Source of the DNA: Segniliparus rugosus ATCC BAA-974
Lineage (GTDB): Bacteria; Actinomycetota; Actinomycetes; Mycobacteriales; Mycobacteriaceae
Reading direction: 5' to 3'
DNA: 64,000 bases
Assembly: GCF_000185725.2 (NCBI RefSeq)
Contig: NZ_KI391953.1
Span: forward strand, 796,650 to 860,649
Shown: positions 34,353-43,259 of the stretch, piece after piece
Numbering within the stretch: the stretch's first letter is position 1
Layout of the letters: each line of letters begins with the position of its first letter
Translations under genes and position numbers: made by a program
The notes under the pieces: model-generated
Databases searched by the model: none
The model's input: the letters and a program-made list of their open reading frames with translations, nothing else
Told to the model about the DNA's origin: nothing

Positions 34353-35285
34353 CTAGCGGACCTCGTCGGAGGCGACGGCCCACGTGTTGCAGTCCACCAG
34401 GCTTTTCGCGTCGGCTCCTCGCTGGAACCAGCGGCGATGGCTCGTCGGCGAAGCGTTGATGCTCGCGTCGCCGAGCGCGTCCCCGTAGGTCGCGGTGCTC
34501 GCGAGCGCTTGCTGGAACATCTCGGTCGTGATGGAGCCAAGGCCCAGTTCGGCGGCGATGAAAGCGCCGTTGAAGCATTGCCATTGCAGCGTGTGCCTGC
34601 GCCCGAACTCGCCCCGTCGCGGGGAGTCCGAGGGCAGCTTCGCCTTGGCCTCCCGGTACGCGGCGGTGATGCCGGAGAGGGCTTGCACGTACTCGCCGTA
34701 CCAGCCGGAGACCAGCCCGAGCGAGGAGCCGGGGTCCGGGCTGTGGGCGGGGGCTCCTCGCTCCGGGTACAGGATGTGGATCGTGCTGTCGCAGAGCGAG
34801 GCCGAGGAGAGCGCGGGCACGCAGGCGGTGCCGTAGCTCGGGCCGTAGTGGACGGCGAGGCCCGCGTCGGCGAACGGGAGGTTGGCGGCTTCGACCACCG
34901 GTCCCCACGTCGCGTTCAAGCAGCCGAGCGCGGCCTTCAGGAAGGCTTGTTCGTCGGACGAGGTCGGCTTCCACTCCGGCAGGCGGCACACCGTCCCGCG
35001 CACGGCGAGCCCAGGGTTGTTCAGCAACGGATGGTCGCGAAGCTTGAGCGCGCGGGCGGGCGGTCTGGCGGCGACGGCGGTCGAAGACGCGGCCGGGACC
35101 GGGCCGCGCCGAGGGCCGGAGCCGTGCTGTCCCGCCCCGTCGCGCGCTGCGAGCCAGACGGCTCCCGCGACGGACAACAGCGCGACGACCGAGGCGACCA
35201 CGATCAGCGAGATGACCACCGGGCGGCGCAAACCGGCTGGAGGCTCTGGCTCCGGCTTGTGGTACGCCCGGTACGCCCGCTTCAT
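34353..35285 (-). CDS. Membrane-anchored protein resembling neutral zinc metallopeptidases, catalytic motif absent
   Basis: A 310-residue protein. One N-terminal helix ([20 protein letters not shown], about 22-45) leads into an extracytoplasmic domain. [20 protein letters not shown], then the [12 protein letters not shown] strand, and later [14 protein letters not shown] resemble the YpfJ-type putative neutral zinc metallopeptidase fold. The HExxH expected between the latter two is replaced by [12 protein letters not shown], so it is probably not a peptidase. Four cysteines (two pairs) fit an oxidised extracellular domain. ATG 35285 overlaps the purC stop (ATGA). Confidence 0.62.
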   Translation of the reverse strand: MKRAYRAYHKPEPEPPAGLRRPVVISLIVVASVVALLSVAGAVWLAARDGAGQHGSGPRRGPVPAASSTAVAARPPARALKLRDHPLLNNPGLAVRGTVCRLPEWKPTSSDEQAFLKAALGCLNATWGPVVEAANLPFADAGLAVHYGPSYGTACVPALSSASLCDSTIHILYPERGAPAHSPDPGSSLGLVSGWYGEYVQALSGITAAYREAKAKLPSDSPRRGEFGRRHTLQWQCFNGAFIAAELGLGSITTEMFQQALASTATYGDALGDASINASPTSHRRWFQRGADAKSLVDCNTWAVASDEVR

Positions 35286-36169
35286 GCCAATGGGGCTCCA
35301 GACGGCAGCCATTCCCCGAACGAGAGGCCGGTGACCTGTTCGTACAGCTGGATATAGCGCCGCCTTGTCGCCTCGACGACCTCGGCGGGCAGCGGCGGCG
35401 GCTCCTGGCCGCCGGATTTCGACCAGCCCGAGGCGGGGCTCGTCAGCCAGTTGCGGACGTATTGCTTGTCGAGGCTCGTCCCTGGGCTGTCGGCGGGCCA
35501 GTACCGGGAGGAGTCCGGGGTGAGCGCCTCGTCCGCGAGCACGAGCCGGCCCTCGTCGTCAAGGCCGAACTCGAATTTCGTGTCGACCAGAGTCAAACCC
35601 CGCTCCGCGACGAGCTCTGAGGCGGAGCTGAAGATGCGCAGCGTCGCGTCGCGCAATTGCTCGGCGAGGGAGGCTCCGAGTTTTTCGGCGACTTCGGCGA
35701 AGCTGATGCTCTCGTCGTGCTCGCCGACCTCGGCCTTGGTGGTGGGGGTGAAGATCGGCGGCCGAAGGCGCGCGTTCTCGGCCAGGCCGGGGGGCAGCGC
35801 CACGCCGGAGACCGATCCGCCGGCTTGGTAGTCGGCCCAGCCGGAGCCGGTCAAGTAGCCCCGCGCGATGCACTCCACCGGGACCATCCGCAGCTTGCGC
35901 ACCACCAGCGCCCTGCCGAGGACTTCGGCGGGAATCCGCTCGTCGTCCGGCGGCCCTGCGAGATGGCTCGCCGCGCCGAGCTGCTCGAAGAAGAAGCCAG
36001 AGAGCGCGGTGAGCACCCTGCCTTTGTCGGGGATGGGCGTCGCGAGCACGTGGTCGTAGGCGGAGATCCGGTCGCTGGCGACGAACAGCAGATGCTCGTC
36101 GTCCACCGCGTAGAGGTCGCGGACTTTTCCGGAGTGCACGTGCTGGTATTCGGCGAGCGAGGGACGCAT
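35282..36169 (-). CDS. purC: Phosphoribosylaminoimidazole-succinocarboxamide synthase
   Basis: Joins CAIR and aspartate using ATP in de novo purine synthesis, step 8 (SAICAR synthetase). Signatures: [20 protein letters not shown] with the KVRD loop, [18 protein letters not shown], and [15 protein letters not shown]. The 295-residue length is normal. The end shows [15 protein letters not shown] [20 protein letters not shown] and [12 protein letters not shown], which contain active-site residues. It is cotranscribed with the downstream membrane protein. Confidence 0.95.
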   Translation of the reverse strand: MRPSLAEYQHVHSGKVRDLYAVDDEHLLFVASDRISAYDHVLATPIPDKGRVLTALSGFFFEQLGAASHLAGPPDDERIPAEVLGRALVVRKLRMVPVECIARGYLTGSGWADYQAGGSVSGVALPPGLAENARLRPPIFTPTTKAEVGEHDESISFAEVAEKLGASLAEQLRDATLRIFSSASELVAERGLTLVDTKFEFGLDDEGRLVLADEALTPDSSRYWPADSPGTSLDKQYVRNWLTSPASGWSKSGGQEPPPLPAEVVEATRRRYIQLYEQVTGLSFGEWLPSGAPLA

Positions 36170-36247
36170 GGGTCATGAGCGTACCTGGCCGTCCTCGGGC
36201 ATGCTGAGCCGTCGAATGTCCGCGTTGCGCTCGGGCCGAGGACATAT

Positions 36248-36278
36248 TAGTATTCATGCATATAAGCGTTCACGCATA
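36248..36278 (+). promoter_or_regulatory. Promoter and direct repeats upstream of metal exporter
   Basis: TTCATGCATA (36253-36262) and TTCACGCATA (36269-36278) are near-identical 10-mers spaced 16 bp apart, with an AT-rich stretch and a possible TAGTAT -10 at 36248-36253. They sit 21 bp before the CDF exporter's start. A metal-sensing ArsR/SmtB-type or similar repressor would fit. Confidence 0.45.
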
Positions 36279-36298
36279 GGAATCACGAGGAGGCGGGA

Positions 36299-37282
36299 AT
36301 GCCGCACGATCACGACCATGGCCACGGGCTGGCGGCCGGAAGCGACCGCCGGTGGCTGTTCGCGGCGTTGGCGCTGCTCTTGGTGTTCATGGCGGGAGAA
36401 GTGGTCGCGGGCCTGATAGCCGGATCGCTCGCGCTGCTGTCGGACGCCGCGCACATGCTCACCGACGTGGCCTCGCTGATCCTCGCGCTGGTGGCGATGA
36501 ACCTCGCCGCCCGCCCCGCCCAAGGGGCGATGACCTACGGGCTGCGCCGCGCGGAGATCCTCTCCGCGCAGCTCAACGGGGCGACCCTCCTGGTGCTCGG
36601 CGGCTGGTTCGCGTACGAGGGGATACTCCGATTGATCCATCCTCCGCAGGTCGAGGGGAAATTGGTGCTCGTCGTGGCGCTGATCGGGGTGGCGGTGAAC
36701 ATCGCCGCGACGATGTGCGTCGGCAAGGCGAACCGGAAAAGCCTCAACGTCGAGGGCGCGTTCCAGCACATCCTCACCGACTTGTACGCCTTCATCGCCA
36801 CGGTGGTCGCGGGACTGGCGATCTGGTTGACCGGTTTCGTCCGCGCGGACGCGCTCGCCGCGCTGGTCGTGGCCGCGTTGATGCTCCGCTCGGGCTGGGG
36901 CCTGGTGCGGGCGGCTTCGCGGATCCTCCTCGAAGCCGCTCCCACCGGGTTCTCCCCCGACGCCATTGGAGCCCAGCTCGTCGCGATGGACGAGGTGGTC
37001 GAGGTGCACGACCTGCATATTTGGGAGATCTCGTCGGGCCAGGCCGCGCTCTCCGCCCATGTGCTGGTCACCGACGCGGCGGACTGCCACGAGCGGCGCG
37101 TCGCGATGGAGCGGCTGCTGCGCGAGGAGCACGGCGTCGACCACACGACCATCCAAGTGGACCATTTCGCGGAAGGAGAGGAGCACTGCGAGCAGGCGCA
37201 CGGCCGGGTGCACCGCTCCGAACGAGACGGAACCGCTCCGATGGAGCAGACTGGTAGGCATGAGCACCACAGTCGAAGCTGA
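36299..37282 (+). CDS. Cation diffusion facilitator (CDF) metal exporter
   Basis: A 327-residue zinc/cobalt-type exporter working by proton antiport. The His-rich N-terminus MPHDHDHGHG and C-terminus HEHHSRS can bind metal. Six transmembrane helices include LLSDAAHMLTDVASL with the H-D pair of the transport site and FQHILTDLYAFIAT in helix V with its HxxxD partner, followed by a cytosolic domain HDLHIWEIS. The start is ATG 36299 with GAGGAGG close upstream. It overlaps the FAD oxidase by 23 nt. Confidence 0.92.
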   Translation: MPHDHDHGHGLAAGSDRRWLFAALALLLVFMAGEVVAGLIAGSLALLSDAAHMLTDVASLILALVAMNLAARPAQGAMTYGLRRAEILSAQLNGATLLVLGGWFAYEGILRLIHPPQVEGKLVLVVALIGVAVNIAATMCVGKANRKSLNVEGAFQHILTDLYAFIATVVAGLAIWLTGFVRADALAALVVAALMLRSGWGLVRAASRILLEAAPTGFSPDAIGAQLVAMDEVVEVHDLHIWEISSGQAALSAHVLVTDAADCHERRVAMERLLREEHGVDHTTIQVDHFAEGEEHCEQAHGRVHRSERDGTAPMEQTGRHEHHSRS

Positions 37283-38408
37283 CTTCTTGATCGTCGGCGC
37301 GGGGATCGCGGGAGCTTCCACGGGGTACTTTCTCGCGCCGCACGGCAAAGTCGTCGTCCTCGAACAGGAGGACGCGCCTGGTTACCACACCACGGGCAGG
37401 TCGGCGGCGATGTACGAGCCCGCGTACGGCAACGCGCAGGTGCGCGCGCTCACGGAGGCCAGCCGGGCCTTCTTCGACGAGCCCCCGGCAGGGTTCGCCG
37501 AGCATCCTTTGCTCTCCCCGAGGGGCGTGGTGATCACGAGGCTGTCCGGGGAGGAGTTCGAGTCCGGCTCGACCGCGACGGACGAGGCGCTGATCGCGGA
37601 CCTGCTCGAAGTCCCAGGCGCGAAGCTCCTCGGCAAGGAGGAGGTGCTCGCGCTCGTCCCCGTGCTGCGCGAAGAGCTCGTCCTCGGCGGAGTGCACGAC
37701 ACCCACGCCGAGGACGTCGACGTCGGCGAGCTGCACCTCGGCTTCCTCAAGGGGATCCGGGCGCGCGGCGGCGAGGTGCGCTGCGGGCGCAAGGTCGCCT
37801 CGCTCGGCCGCGTCGGCTCCGGCTGGGAGGCGCGGGCGGGCGAGGAGGTCTACCGGGCCCCCGTGGTGGTCAACGCCGCAGGGGCCTGGGCCGACGTGGT
37901 CGCGCAGCTCGCCGGGGTCGAGCGGATCGGGCTGGTCCCCAAGCGCCGTTCCGCGTTCGTCTTCCACCCGCCGAGCGGCCTGGACGTCCGCGCCATGCCG
38001 ATGTTCAAAGACCTCAGGATGAGCTTCTACGTCAAACCGGACGCGGGCATGCTGCTGGGCTCCCCGGCGAACGCCGACCCTGTCGAGCCCCAGGACGTGC
38101 GGCCCCCGGACCTTGACATCGCCCTGGCGATCTACCGGATCGAGGAGGCCACCACGCTCGAGGTGGGCCGCCCGGCGCGCACCTGGGCGGGCCTGCGCTC
38201 CTTCGTCGCCGACGAGGGGCTGGTCGGCGGGTACGCGCCGGACGCGGAGGGTTTCTTCTGGGCCGCCGCGCAAGGCGGGTACGGCATCCAGACCTCGCCC
38301 GCGATGGGCGAGGCGACCGCCGCGCTCGCGCTCGGCGAGCAGATCCCCGAGCGCATCGCCGCGCACCGCGTCACCGCAGAGGCGCTGGCCCCGGCGAGAC
38401 TGCGATGA
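37260..38408 (+). CDS. FAD-dependent oxidoreductase of the D-amino acid/glycine oxidase (DAO) family
   Basis: A 382-residue flavoenzyme. The Rossmann motif is FLIVGAGIAGASTGYFLA, followed by VVLEQEDAPGYHTTGRSAAM with the conserved FAD-contact GRSAA. VVNAAGAWADVVAQLAGV is the second FAD signature, and GLRSFVADEGLVGGYAPDAE then GGYGIQTSPAMGEA form the C-terminal flavin site. Likely an amine or D-amino acid dehydrogenase; the substrate is unknown. The start overlaps the exporter's 3' end; its stop overlaps the VOC gene (ATGA). Confidence 0.87.
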   Translation: MSTTVEADFLIVGAGIAGASTGYFLAPHGKVVVLEQEDAPGYHTTGRSAAMYEPAYGNAQVRALTEASRAFFDEPPAGFAEHPLLSPRGVVITRLSGEEFESGSTATDEALIADLLEVPGAKLLGKEEVLALVPVLREELVLGGVHDTHAEDVDVGELHLGFLKGIRARGGEVRCGRKVASLGRVGSGWEARAGEEVYRAPVVVNAAGAWADVVAQLAGVERIGLVPKRRSAFVFHPPSGLDVRAMPMFKDLRMSFYVKPDAGMLLGSPANADPVEPQDVRPPDLDIALAIYRIEEATTLEVGRPARTWAGLRSFVADEGLVGGYAPDAEGFFWAAAQGGYGIQTSPAMGEATAALALGEQIPERIAAHRVTAEALAPARLR

Positions 38409-38791
38409 GCGACGTCGCGGTGGATCTGCCGACCCTCGTCTACGCCGACGCGAAGGCGGCGGTCGTGTTCTTCGCCAGGGCTTTCGGCTTCACTCCAGCG
38501 ACGCTGGTCGGCTCGGGGGATCTGGTGCTGCGCGCCGAGCTGGTGTGGAAGGGGCGGGGCGTCGTGGTGGTCGGCTCCGCGTCGGACGCGCTGCCCGAGG
38601 CCGGGGGCTCGGCTTCGCTCGTCGTCGAATCCCCGGAGGAGGCCGACGCGCTGTACGGGCGCGCCGTGGCCGCAGGGGCGCGCAGCGTACTCGCGCCGCA
38701 CGACGGGGAGGATGGCGCGCGCCGCTTCCAGGTCGCCGACCCGGAAGGCGTGCTCTGGTCGGTGCGAAGCCGGGAGCCGGCCGAGGTTTAG
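38405..38791 (+). CDS. VOC (glyoxalase/bleomycin resistance) superfamily protein
   Basis: A 128-residue single-domain protein with two beta-alpha-beta-beta-beta modules: YADAKAAVVFFARAFGFTPA early and ARRFQVADPEGVLWSV, the typical end of the fold. Metal-ligand His/Glu are not obvious, and no function can be given beyond the fold. It is coupled to the FAD oxidase by a 4-nt overlap, and its stop overlaps the converging SdpI-family stop. Confidence 0.8.
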   Translation: MSDVAVDLPTLVYADAKAAVVFFARAFGFTPATLVGSGDLVLRAELVWKGRGVVVVGSASDALPEAGGSASLVVESPEEADALYGRAVAAGARSVLAPHDGEDGARRFQVADPEGVLWSVRSREPAEV

Positions 38792-39228
38792 TCGCCGCAG
38801 ATCTTGGCGGATCCGCCGCAGCCCCCGCCGCCGCAGGCCTCGGCGGAGTAGGGGCAGGTCGGGGCGCTCGCGGCGGCGGCAGGCACCCGGTCAGCGGCCT
38901 TGCTCCCGACGTACGCGCCGTAGCCGATGGGGACGAGCGAGACCAGCGAGCCCAGCAAGACCGCGACGGCGAAGCCCAACGGCGCGGGCAGGGCGATCGC
39001 GCCGATCGCGGTGAGGATCATGACGGCCCCGCCCGCGGCCATGCCCGGCGCGGCGATTTTATTGCCGAGCTTGAACGCCTCGTCCGAGCGCATGGTGGCG
39101 GGCGTGCGCACGCCGACGAACCGGTTCGAGGACAGCCTCTGCGTCCATGAGGCCCACGACACCGCGAGCAAGGCTCCGCCGCACAGGACGAAGATTGCTG
39201 CGACGGCGGCGACCGAGAAGGAGGGCAT
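38788..39228 (-). CDS. SdpI/YhfL-family membrane protein with Cys-rich tail
   Basis: A 146-residue protein with three or four transmembrane helices and the SdpI-family-like segment [37 protein letters not shown]. In Bacillus, SdpI confers immunity to a killing peptide; here function is unknown. The final 22 residues carry four cysteines and a Gly run ([15 protein letters not shown], then KICGD), unusual for the family and possibly metal-binding. ATG 39228 follows TACACT (39240-39235) by 6 nt. It is divergent from leuS. Confidence 0.75.
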   Translation of the reverse strand: MPSFSVAAVAAIFVLCGGALLAVSWASWTQRLSSNRFVGVRTPATMRSDEAFKLGNKIAAPGMAAGGAVMILTAIGAIALPAPLGFAVAVLLGSLVSLVPIGYGAYVGSKAADRVPAAAASAPTCPYSAEACGGGGCGGSAKICGD

Positions 39229-39309
39229 GCGACGAGTGTAATCCTCTCCAGCCTCGCGAACGCAAAACCAATGCGGAGGGCGCTCGCGGAGGCAGTAAGC
39301 TCTACGCCC

Positions 39310-42153
39310 ATGACCGAACCTGTCGCAACCCGCTACGACAACGCCGCCGCCGGGCGGATCGAGGCGTTCTGGCAGGCCGAGTGGGAGCGGCTCGGTGCGT
39401 TCCGCGCGGACAACCCGGTCGGCGGCCTGGAAGGCCCTGGCGCGGCGCGCGAACCGTTCTTCGTCATGGACATGTTCCCGTACCCGTCGGGGGACGGGCT
39501 GCACGTCGGACACCCGCTGGGCTTCATCGCGACGGACGTGCTCGCGCGGTTCCAGCGGATGGCGGGGAAGAACGTCCTGCACACCATGGGGTTCGACTCC
39601 TTCGGCCTGCCGACGGAGATCTACGCGGTGCAGACCGGGATCCACCCCGCCACGGTGACCGAGCGCAACATCGGGCGCTTCCTCGCCCAGATCCGCCGCC
39701 TCGGCCTCGGCCACGACGAGCGCCGCCGTTTCGCCACCTCCGACCCCGACTATTACCGCTGGACGCAGTGGATCTTCCTGAAGATCTACAACGCCTGGTA
39801 CGACCGCGACCAGAAGCGGGCGAGGCCGGTCGCCGAGCTGGAGGCCGAGTTCGCATCGGGCGCGCGCAGCGCCCCGGACGGACGCGCCTGGGAGGCGCTG
39901 ACCAAGGCGGAGCAGCGGGCGCTGGTCGACTCCTACCGCCTGGTGGGACGGCATGAGTCGGTGGTGAACTGGTGCCCCGGCCTTGGCACGGTGCTGTCGA
40001 ACGAGGAGGTCACCGACGAGGGGCGTTCCGAGCGCGGCAACTTCCCGGTGTTCCGCAAGAACCTGCGGCAGTGGACGATGCGGATCACCGAGTACGCCGA
40101 CCGGCTCGTCGACGACCTCGACCGCCTGGACTGGCCGGAGAAGGTCAAATCCATGCAGCGCAACTGGATCGGCCGCTCCACAGGGGCCGTCGTCGCGTTC
40201 CAGGCCGGGGAGCAGACGCTGGAAGTCTTCACCACCCGCCCGGACACCCTCTACGGCGTCACCTACATGGTGGCCGCGCCTGAGTCCGAGCTGGTCGACG
40301 CCCTTGTGCCCGACCAGTGGCCGGCGGGCACAAGCCCGCAGTGGACCGGCGGGGCCGAGACCCCCGCCGAGGCCGTCGCCGCGTACCGGGCCAAGGTCGC
40401 GAACCGGGGCGAGCGCGAGCGCCAGGAGGGCAAGACCAAGACCGGCGTCTTCACCGGGGCGTTCGCCGTCAACCCGATCACCGGGGGGCGCATCCCCGTT
40501 TTCGTCGCGGACTACGTCCTCGCCGGGTACGGCACGGGCGTTGTCATGGCCGTGCCGGGGCACGACCAGCGGGATTGGGAGTTCGCCAAGGCCTTCGGCC
40601 TGCCGGTGGCGGAGGTCGTCTCCGGCGGCGATGTCGAGGCCGGCGCGCACACCGGCGATGGGAAGCTGGTGAACTCCGGGGACTGGGACGGGCTGTCCCC
40701 GAGCGAGGCGAAAGAGGTCGCGGCCCAGGAGCTGGAGCGGCGCGGGGTGGGCCGCAAGCAGCTGCAGTACAAGCTGCGCGACTGGCTCTTCGCAAGGCAA
40801 CGCTACTGGGGCGAGCCGTTCCCGCTGGTCGCGGACGAGGCCGACCAGGTCTTCCCGCTCGGCGACGCGGAGCTGCCGGTCCTTCTGCCGGAGATCGAGG
40901 ACTTCCGCCCGATCGTGTTCGAGCCGGACGACGCGGACTCGCGCCCGTCCGCGCCGCTGAAGAAGGCGGGAGCCTGGCTCACCGTCGAGTTCGACTTCGG
41001 CGACGGGCTCAAGCCCTACACCCGCGAGACGGACGTGATGCCGAACTGGGCCGGGAGCTGCTGGTACTACCTGCGCTACCTTGACCCGAAGAACGAGGAG
41101 ACGTTCTGCGACCCGGCGAACGAGCGCTACTGGATCGGCCCGAAGCCCCAGCGGCACGGCCCGGCGGACCCTGGCGGGGTGGACCTCTACGTCGGCGGCA
41201 CCGAGCACGCGGTGCTGCACCTGCTCTACGCGCGGTTCTGGCACAAGGTGCTCCACGATTTGGGCGAGGTGTCCTCGGCCGAGCCGTTCCGGCGCCTGTT
41301 CAACCAGGGGTACATCCAGGCCGCCTCCTACACCGACTCCCGAGGCGCGTACGTCCCCGCCGCCGAGGTGGAGGAGTCCGGCGGGCAGTTCTTCTGGCGG
41401 GGCGAGCCGGTCAAGCGCGAGTTCGGCAAGATGGGCAAGAGCCTGAAGAACTCGGTCACCCCGGACGAGATCTGCGCCGAGTACGGCGCGGACACGCTGC
41501 GGGTGTACGAGATGGCGATGGGGCCGTTGGACCAGTCGAAGGACTGGTCCACCAAGGACATCGTCGGCGCGCAGCGCTTCCTCGCCAGAGTGTGGCGCCT
41601 CGTGGTCGGCGACGACGAGGCCGCCGAGAACGCGGGCGCGCCACGGGTGGCCGAGGCCGACCCGGACGCTGAGACGCTGCGGATCCTGCACCGCACCATC
41701 GCCCAGGTCGGCGAGGAGTACCCGGCGTTGAAGTTCAACCTCGCGGTGGCCAAGCTCATCGAATACACCAACCACCTGACCAAGCGTTACCTTTCCGACC
41801 AGCAGAGCCCCGAAGGGGTTCCGCGCGCCGCGGTGGAGCCGCTCGTGGTGATGCTCGCCCCGCTCGCCCCGCATCTGGCCGAGGAGCTGTGGCGCAGGCT
41901 CGGGCACCAGGAGCTGCTGGTGCGCCAGCCGTTCCCCGTCGCCGATCCCAAGCTCCTCGTCGACGACGAGGTGAAGCTCCCGGTGCAGGTCGCGGGCAAA
42001 GTCCGGGCCACGGTCGTCGTGGCGGCGGACGCTGCGGAGGACGCGATCCGCGCGGCGGCGCTCGCCGACCCGAAGATCGTGGAGCAGCTCGCGGGCAAGG
42101 AGCCCAAGCGGGTCATCGTCGTGCCGGGCAAGATGGTCAGCATCGTTCTCTGA
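39310..42153 (+). CDS. leuS: Leucyl-tRNA synthetase
   Basis: Charges tRNA-Leu in the cytosol. A 947-residue class I synthetase: HIGH-type motif in [15 protein letters not shown], editing domain with [20 protein letters not shown], and KMSKS-type motif [10 protein letters not shown] as in other Actinobacteria. The anticodon-binding domain and the C-terminal tail ([20 protein letters not shown], ending KMVSIVL) are complete. ATG 39310 starts [13 protein letters not shown]. It is divergent from the SdpI-type gene. Confidence 0.97.
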   Translation: MTEPVATRYDNAAAGRIEAFWQAEWERLGAFRADNPVGGLEGPGAAREPFFVMDMFPYPSGDGLHVGHPLGFIATDVLARFQRMAGKNVLHTMGFDSFGLPTEIYAVQTGIHPATVTERNIGRFLAQIRRLGLGHDERRRFATSDPDYYRWTQWIFLKIYNAWYDRDQKRARPVAELEAEFASGARSAPDGRAWEALTKAEQRALVDSYRLVGRHESVVNWCPGLGTVLSNEEVTDEGRSERGNFPVFRKNLRQWTMRITEYADRLVDDLDRLDWPEKVKSMQRNWIGRSTGAVVAFQAGEQTLEVFTTRPDTLYGVTYMVAAPESELVDALVPDQWPAGTSPQWTGGAETPAEAVAAYRAKVANRGERERQEGKTKTGVFTGAFAVNPITGGRIPVFVADYVLAGYGTGVVMAVPGHDQRDWEFAKAFGLPVAEVVSGGDVEAGAHTGDGKLVNSGDWDGLSPSEAKEVAAQELERRGVGRKQLQYKLRDWLFARQRYWGEPFPLVADEADQVFPLGDAELPVLLPEIEDFRPIVFEPDDADSRPSAPLKKAGAWLTVEFDFGDGLKPYTRETDVMPNWAGSCWYYLRYLDPKNEETFCDPANERYWIGPKPQRHGPADPGGVDLYVGGTEHAVLHLLYARFWHKVLHDLGEVSSAEPFRRLFNQGYIQAASYTDSRGAYVPAAEVEESGGQFFWRGEPVKREFGKMGKSLKNSVTPDEICAEYGADTLRVYEMAMGPLDQSKDWSTKDIVGAQRFLARVWRLVVGDDEAAENAGAPRVAEADPDAETLRILHRTIAQVGEEYPALKFNLAVAKLIEYTNHLTKRYLSDQQSPEGVPRAAVEPLVVMLAPLAPHLAEELWRRLGHQELLVRQPFPVADPKLLVDDEVKLPVQVAGKVRATVVVAADAAEDAIRAAALADPKIVEQLAGKEPKRVIVVPGKMVSIVL

Positions 42154-42181
42154 GCCGGGCCGAGCAGAAGGAGGGTCCATC

Positions 42182-42643
42182 GTGGCGAGTGTGGCCGAGG
42201 AAGCGTCCGCGTGGTTCTTCGAGAAGTATTTCGCGGCGTACGTCGGCTCGCTGAACGGCTCGTGCGAGGGCGCGGCCGCGCCTCTTGCCGACGACTGGCT
42301 TTTGGACTACTGGAACGTCCCGATGCGGCTGAGCGCCCCTGGCTTGGCCGCATGGTTCCTCACGGCGGAAGACCTCGTCGGCTTCCATCGGGACGTCGAC
42401 CGCGCCCAGGCGCGGAGCCAGGGGTTCGCCGAGACCGTCGTCCTCGACCACAAGGTCGTCGCGTACCACCCCGACGCTGCGGGGTTCGACGCGGTCTTCT
42501 CCCGCCGCCGCGCGGACGGCTCGGAGATCGGGCGTTTCGCCGCGCACTACGAGCTGGGCAGGGACGCGCGGGGCTGGCGGATCTTCTCCTTGCACACCGC
42601 CCCGACCGAGGCGCGGACGCTCGCCGAGGCGTGGACGGCATGA
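42182..42643 (+). CDS. NTF2/SnoaL-like domain protein
   Basis: A 153-residue single-domain protein with an N-terminal helix pair (EEASAWFFEKYFAAYVGSLN) and a strand-rich half (ETVVLDHKVVAYHPDAAGFD, FAAHYELGRDARGWRIFSLH), the cone-shaped NTF2-like fold. Usually such proteins bind small ligands or act on them, but no residues settle this here. GTG 42182 sits behind AAGGAGGGT, a strong ribosome site, 29 bp after leuS, so it is probably co-expressed. Confidence 0.7.
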   Translation: MASVAEEASAWFFEKYFAAYVGSLNGSCEGAAAPLADDWLLDYWNVPMRLSAPGLAAWFLTAEDLVGFHRDVDRAQARSQGFAETVVLDHKVVAYHPDAAGFDAVFSRRRADGSEIGRFAAHYELGRDARGWRIFSLHTAPTEARTLAEAWTA

Positions 42644-42805
42644 AAACTGAATGCCGATGCCATTGACATTCAGCGCAGCGCGCCTTCGGGGCCAGGCCGG
42701 GGTCGGCGCATGCGCTGACCGTCCCCGGCCCAAGTCCCAGCCGGAGAAGGCCGTCGTCTTTCGCTTCGACCCCCGCTCGGCCGTTTGACCGGCTATTGTT
42801 GCAGC

Positions 42806-43249
42806 ATGGCTGAGTCGAATTCCGAAGCGACGCTCGCGCCGGAGGTGCGCGCTTTTTTGACCGAGGGCACCCGGACCGGAGTCGTGGCGTGGGCCGGGGC
42901 GGACGGGCAGCCGTTCGCGGCCCCGGTCTGGTTCGTCGTGGAAGGGGATGAGCTGCTGTTCACCACTGTCGCGACGTCGGCGAAAGGCAAAGCGTTCCGG
43001 CGCGATCCGAGGATCGCGCTCATCGCCCAGCTCTCCGAGCCGCCGTATGCCTTCGTGCAAGTGCGGGGCGTTGTCGAGCTGATCGACGACCTTGCCGAGG
43101 TCCGCCGGGTGGCGACTCTGGCGGGAGCCCGGTATATGGGAGCCGCGCGGGCCGAGGAGTTCGGGGCGCGCAATGGGGTCCCTGGCGAGCTGGTCGTCCG
43201 GCTGCGCCCGACGAAAATGGTGGCCTCGCTCGACGTGACGGCGAGCTGA
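42806..43249 (+). CDS. PPOX-class F420-dependent oxidoreductase
   Basis: A 147-residue split-barrel (pyridoxamine oxidase-like) protein. The pattern TRTGVVAWAGADGQPFAAPV, WFVVEGDELLFTT, TVATSAKGKAFRRDPRIAL is that of actinobacterial PPOX-class F420 enzymes, with the K-x-x-x-R cofactor phosphate contact. The substrate is unknown. ATG 42806 follows TATTGT (42794-42799) by 6 nt. It converges with the ABC-F gene. Confidence 0.85.
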   Translation: MAESNSEATLAPEVRAFLTEGTRTGVVAWAGADGQPFAAPVWFVVEGDELLFTTVATSAKGKAFRRDPRIALIAQLSEPPYAFVQVRGVVELIDDLAEVRRVATLAGARYMGAARAEEFGARNGVPGELVVRLRPTKMVASLDVTAS

Positions 43250-43259
43250 CGGGGGCCGG

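Noticed and set aside
38788..42180. 1130-codon minus-strand frame opposite leuS
   Set aside because: Only its end, below 39228, codes (SdpI-family). The rest mirrors leuS codons.
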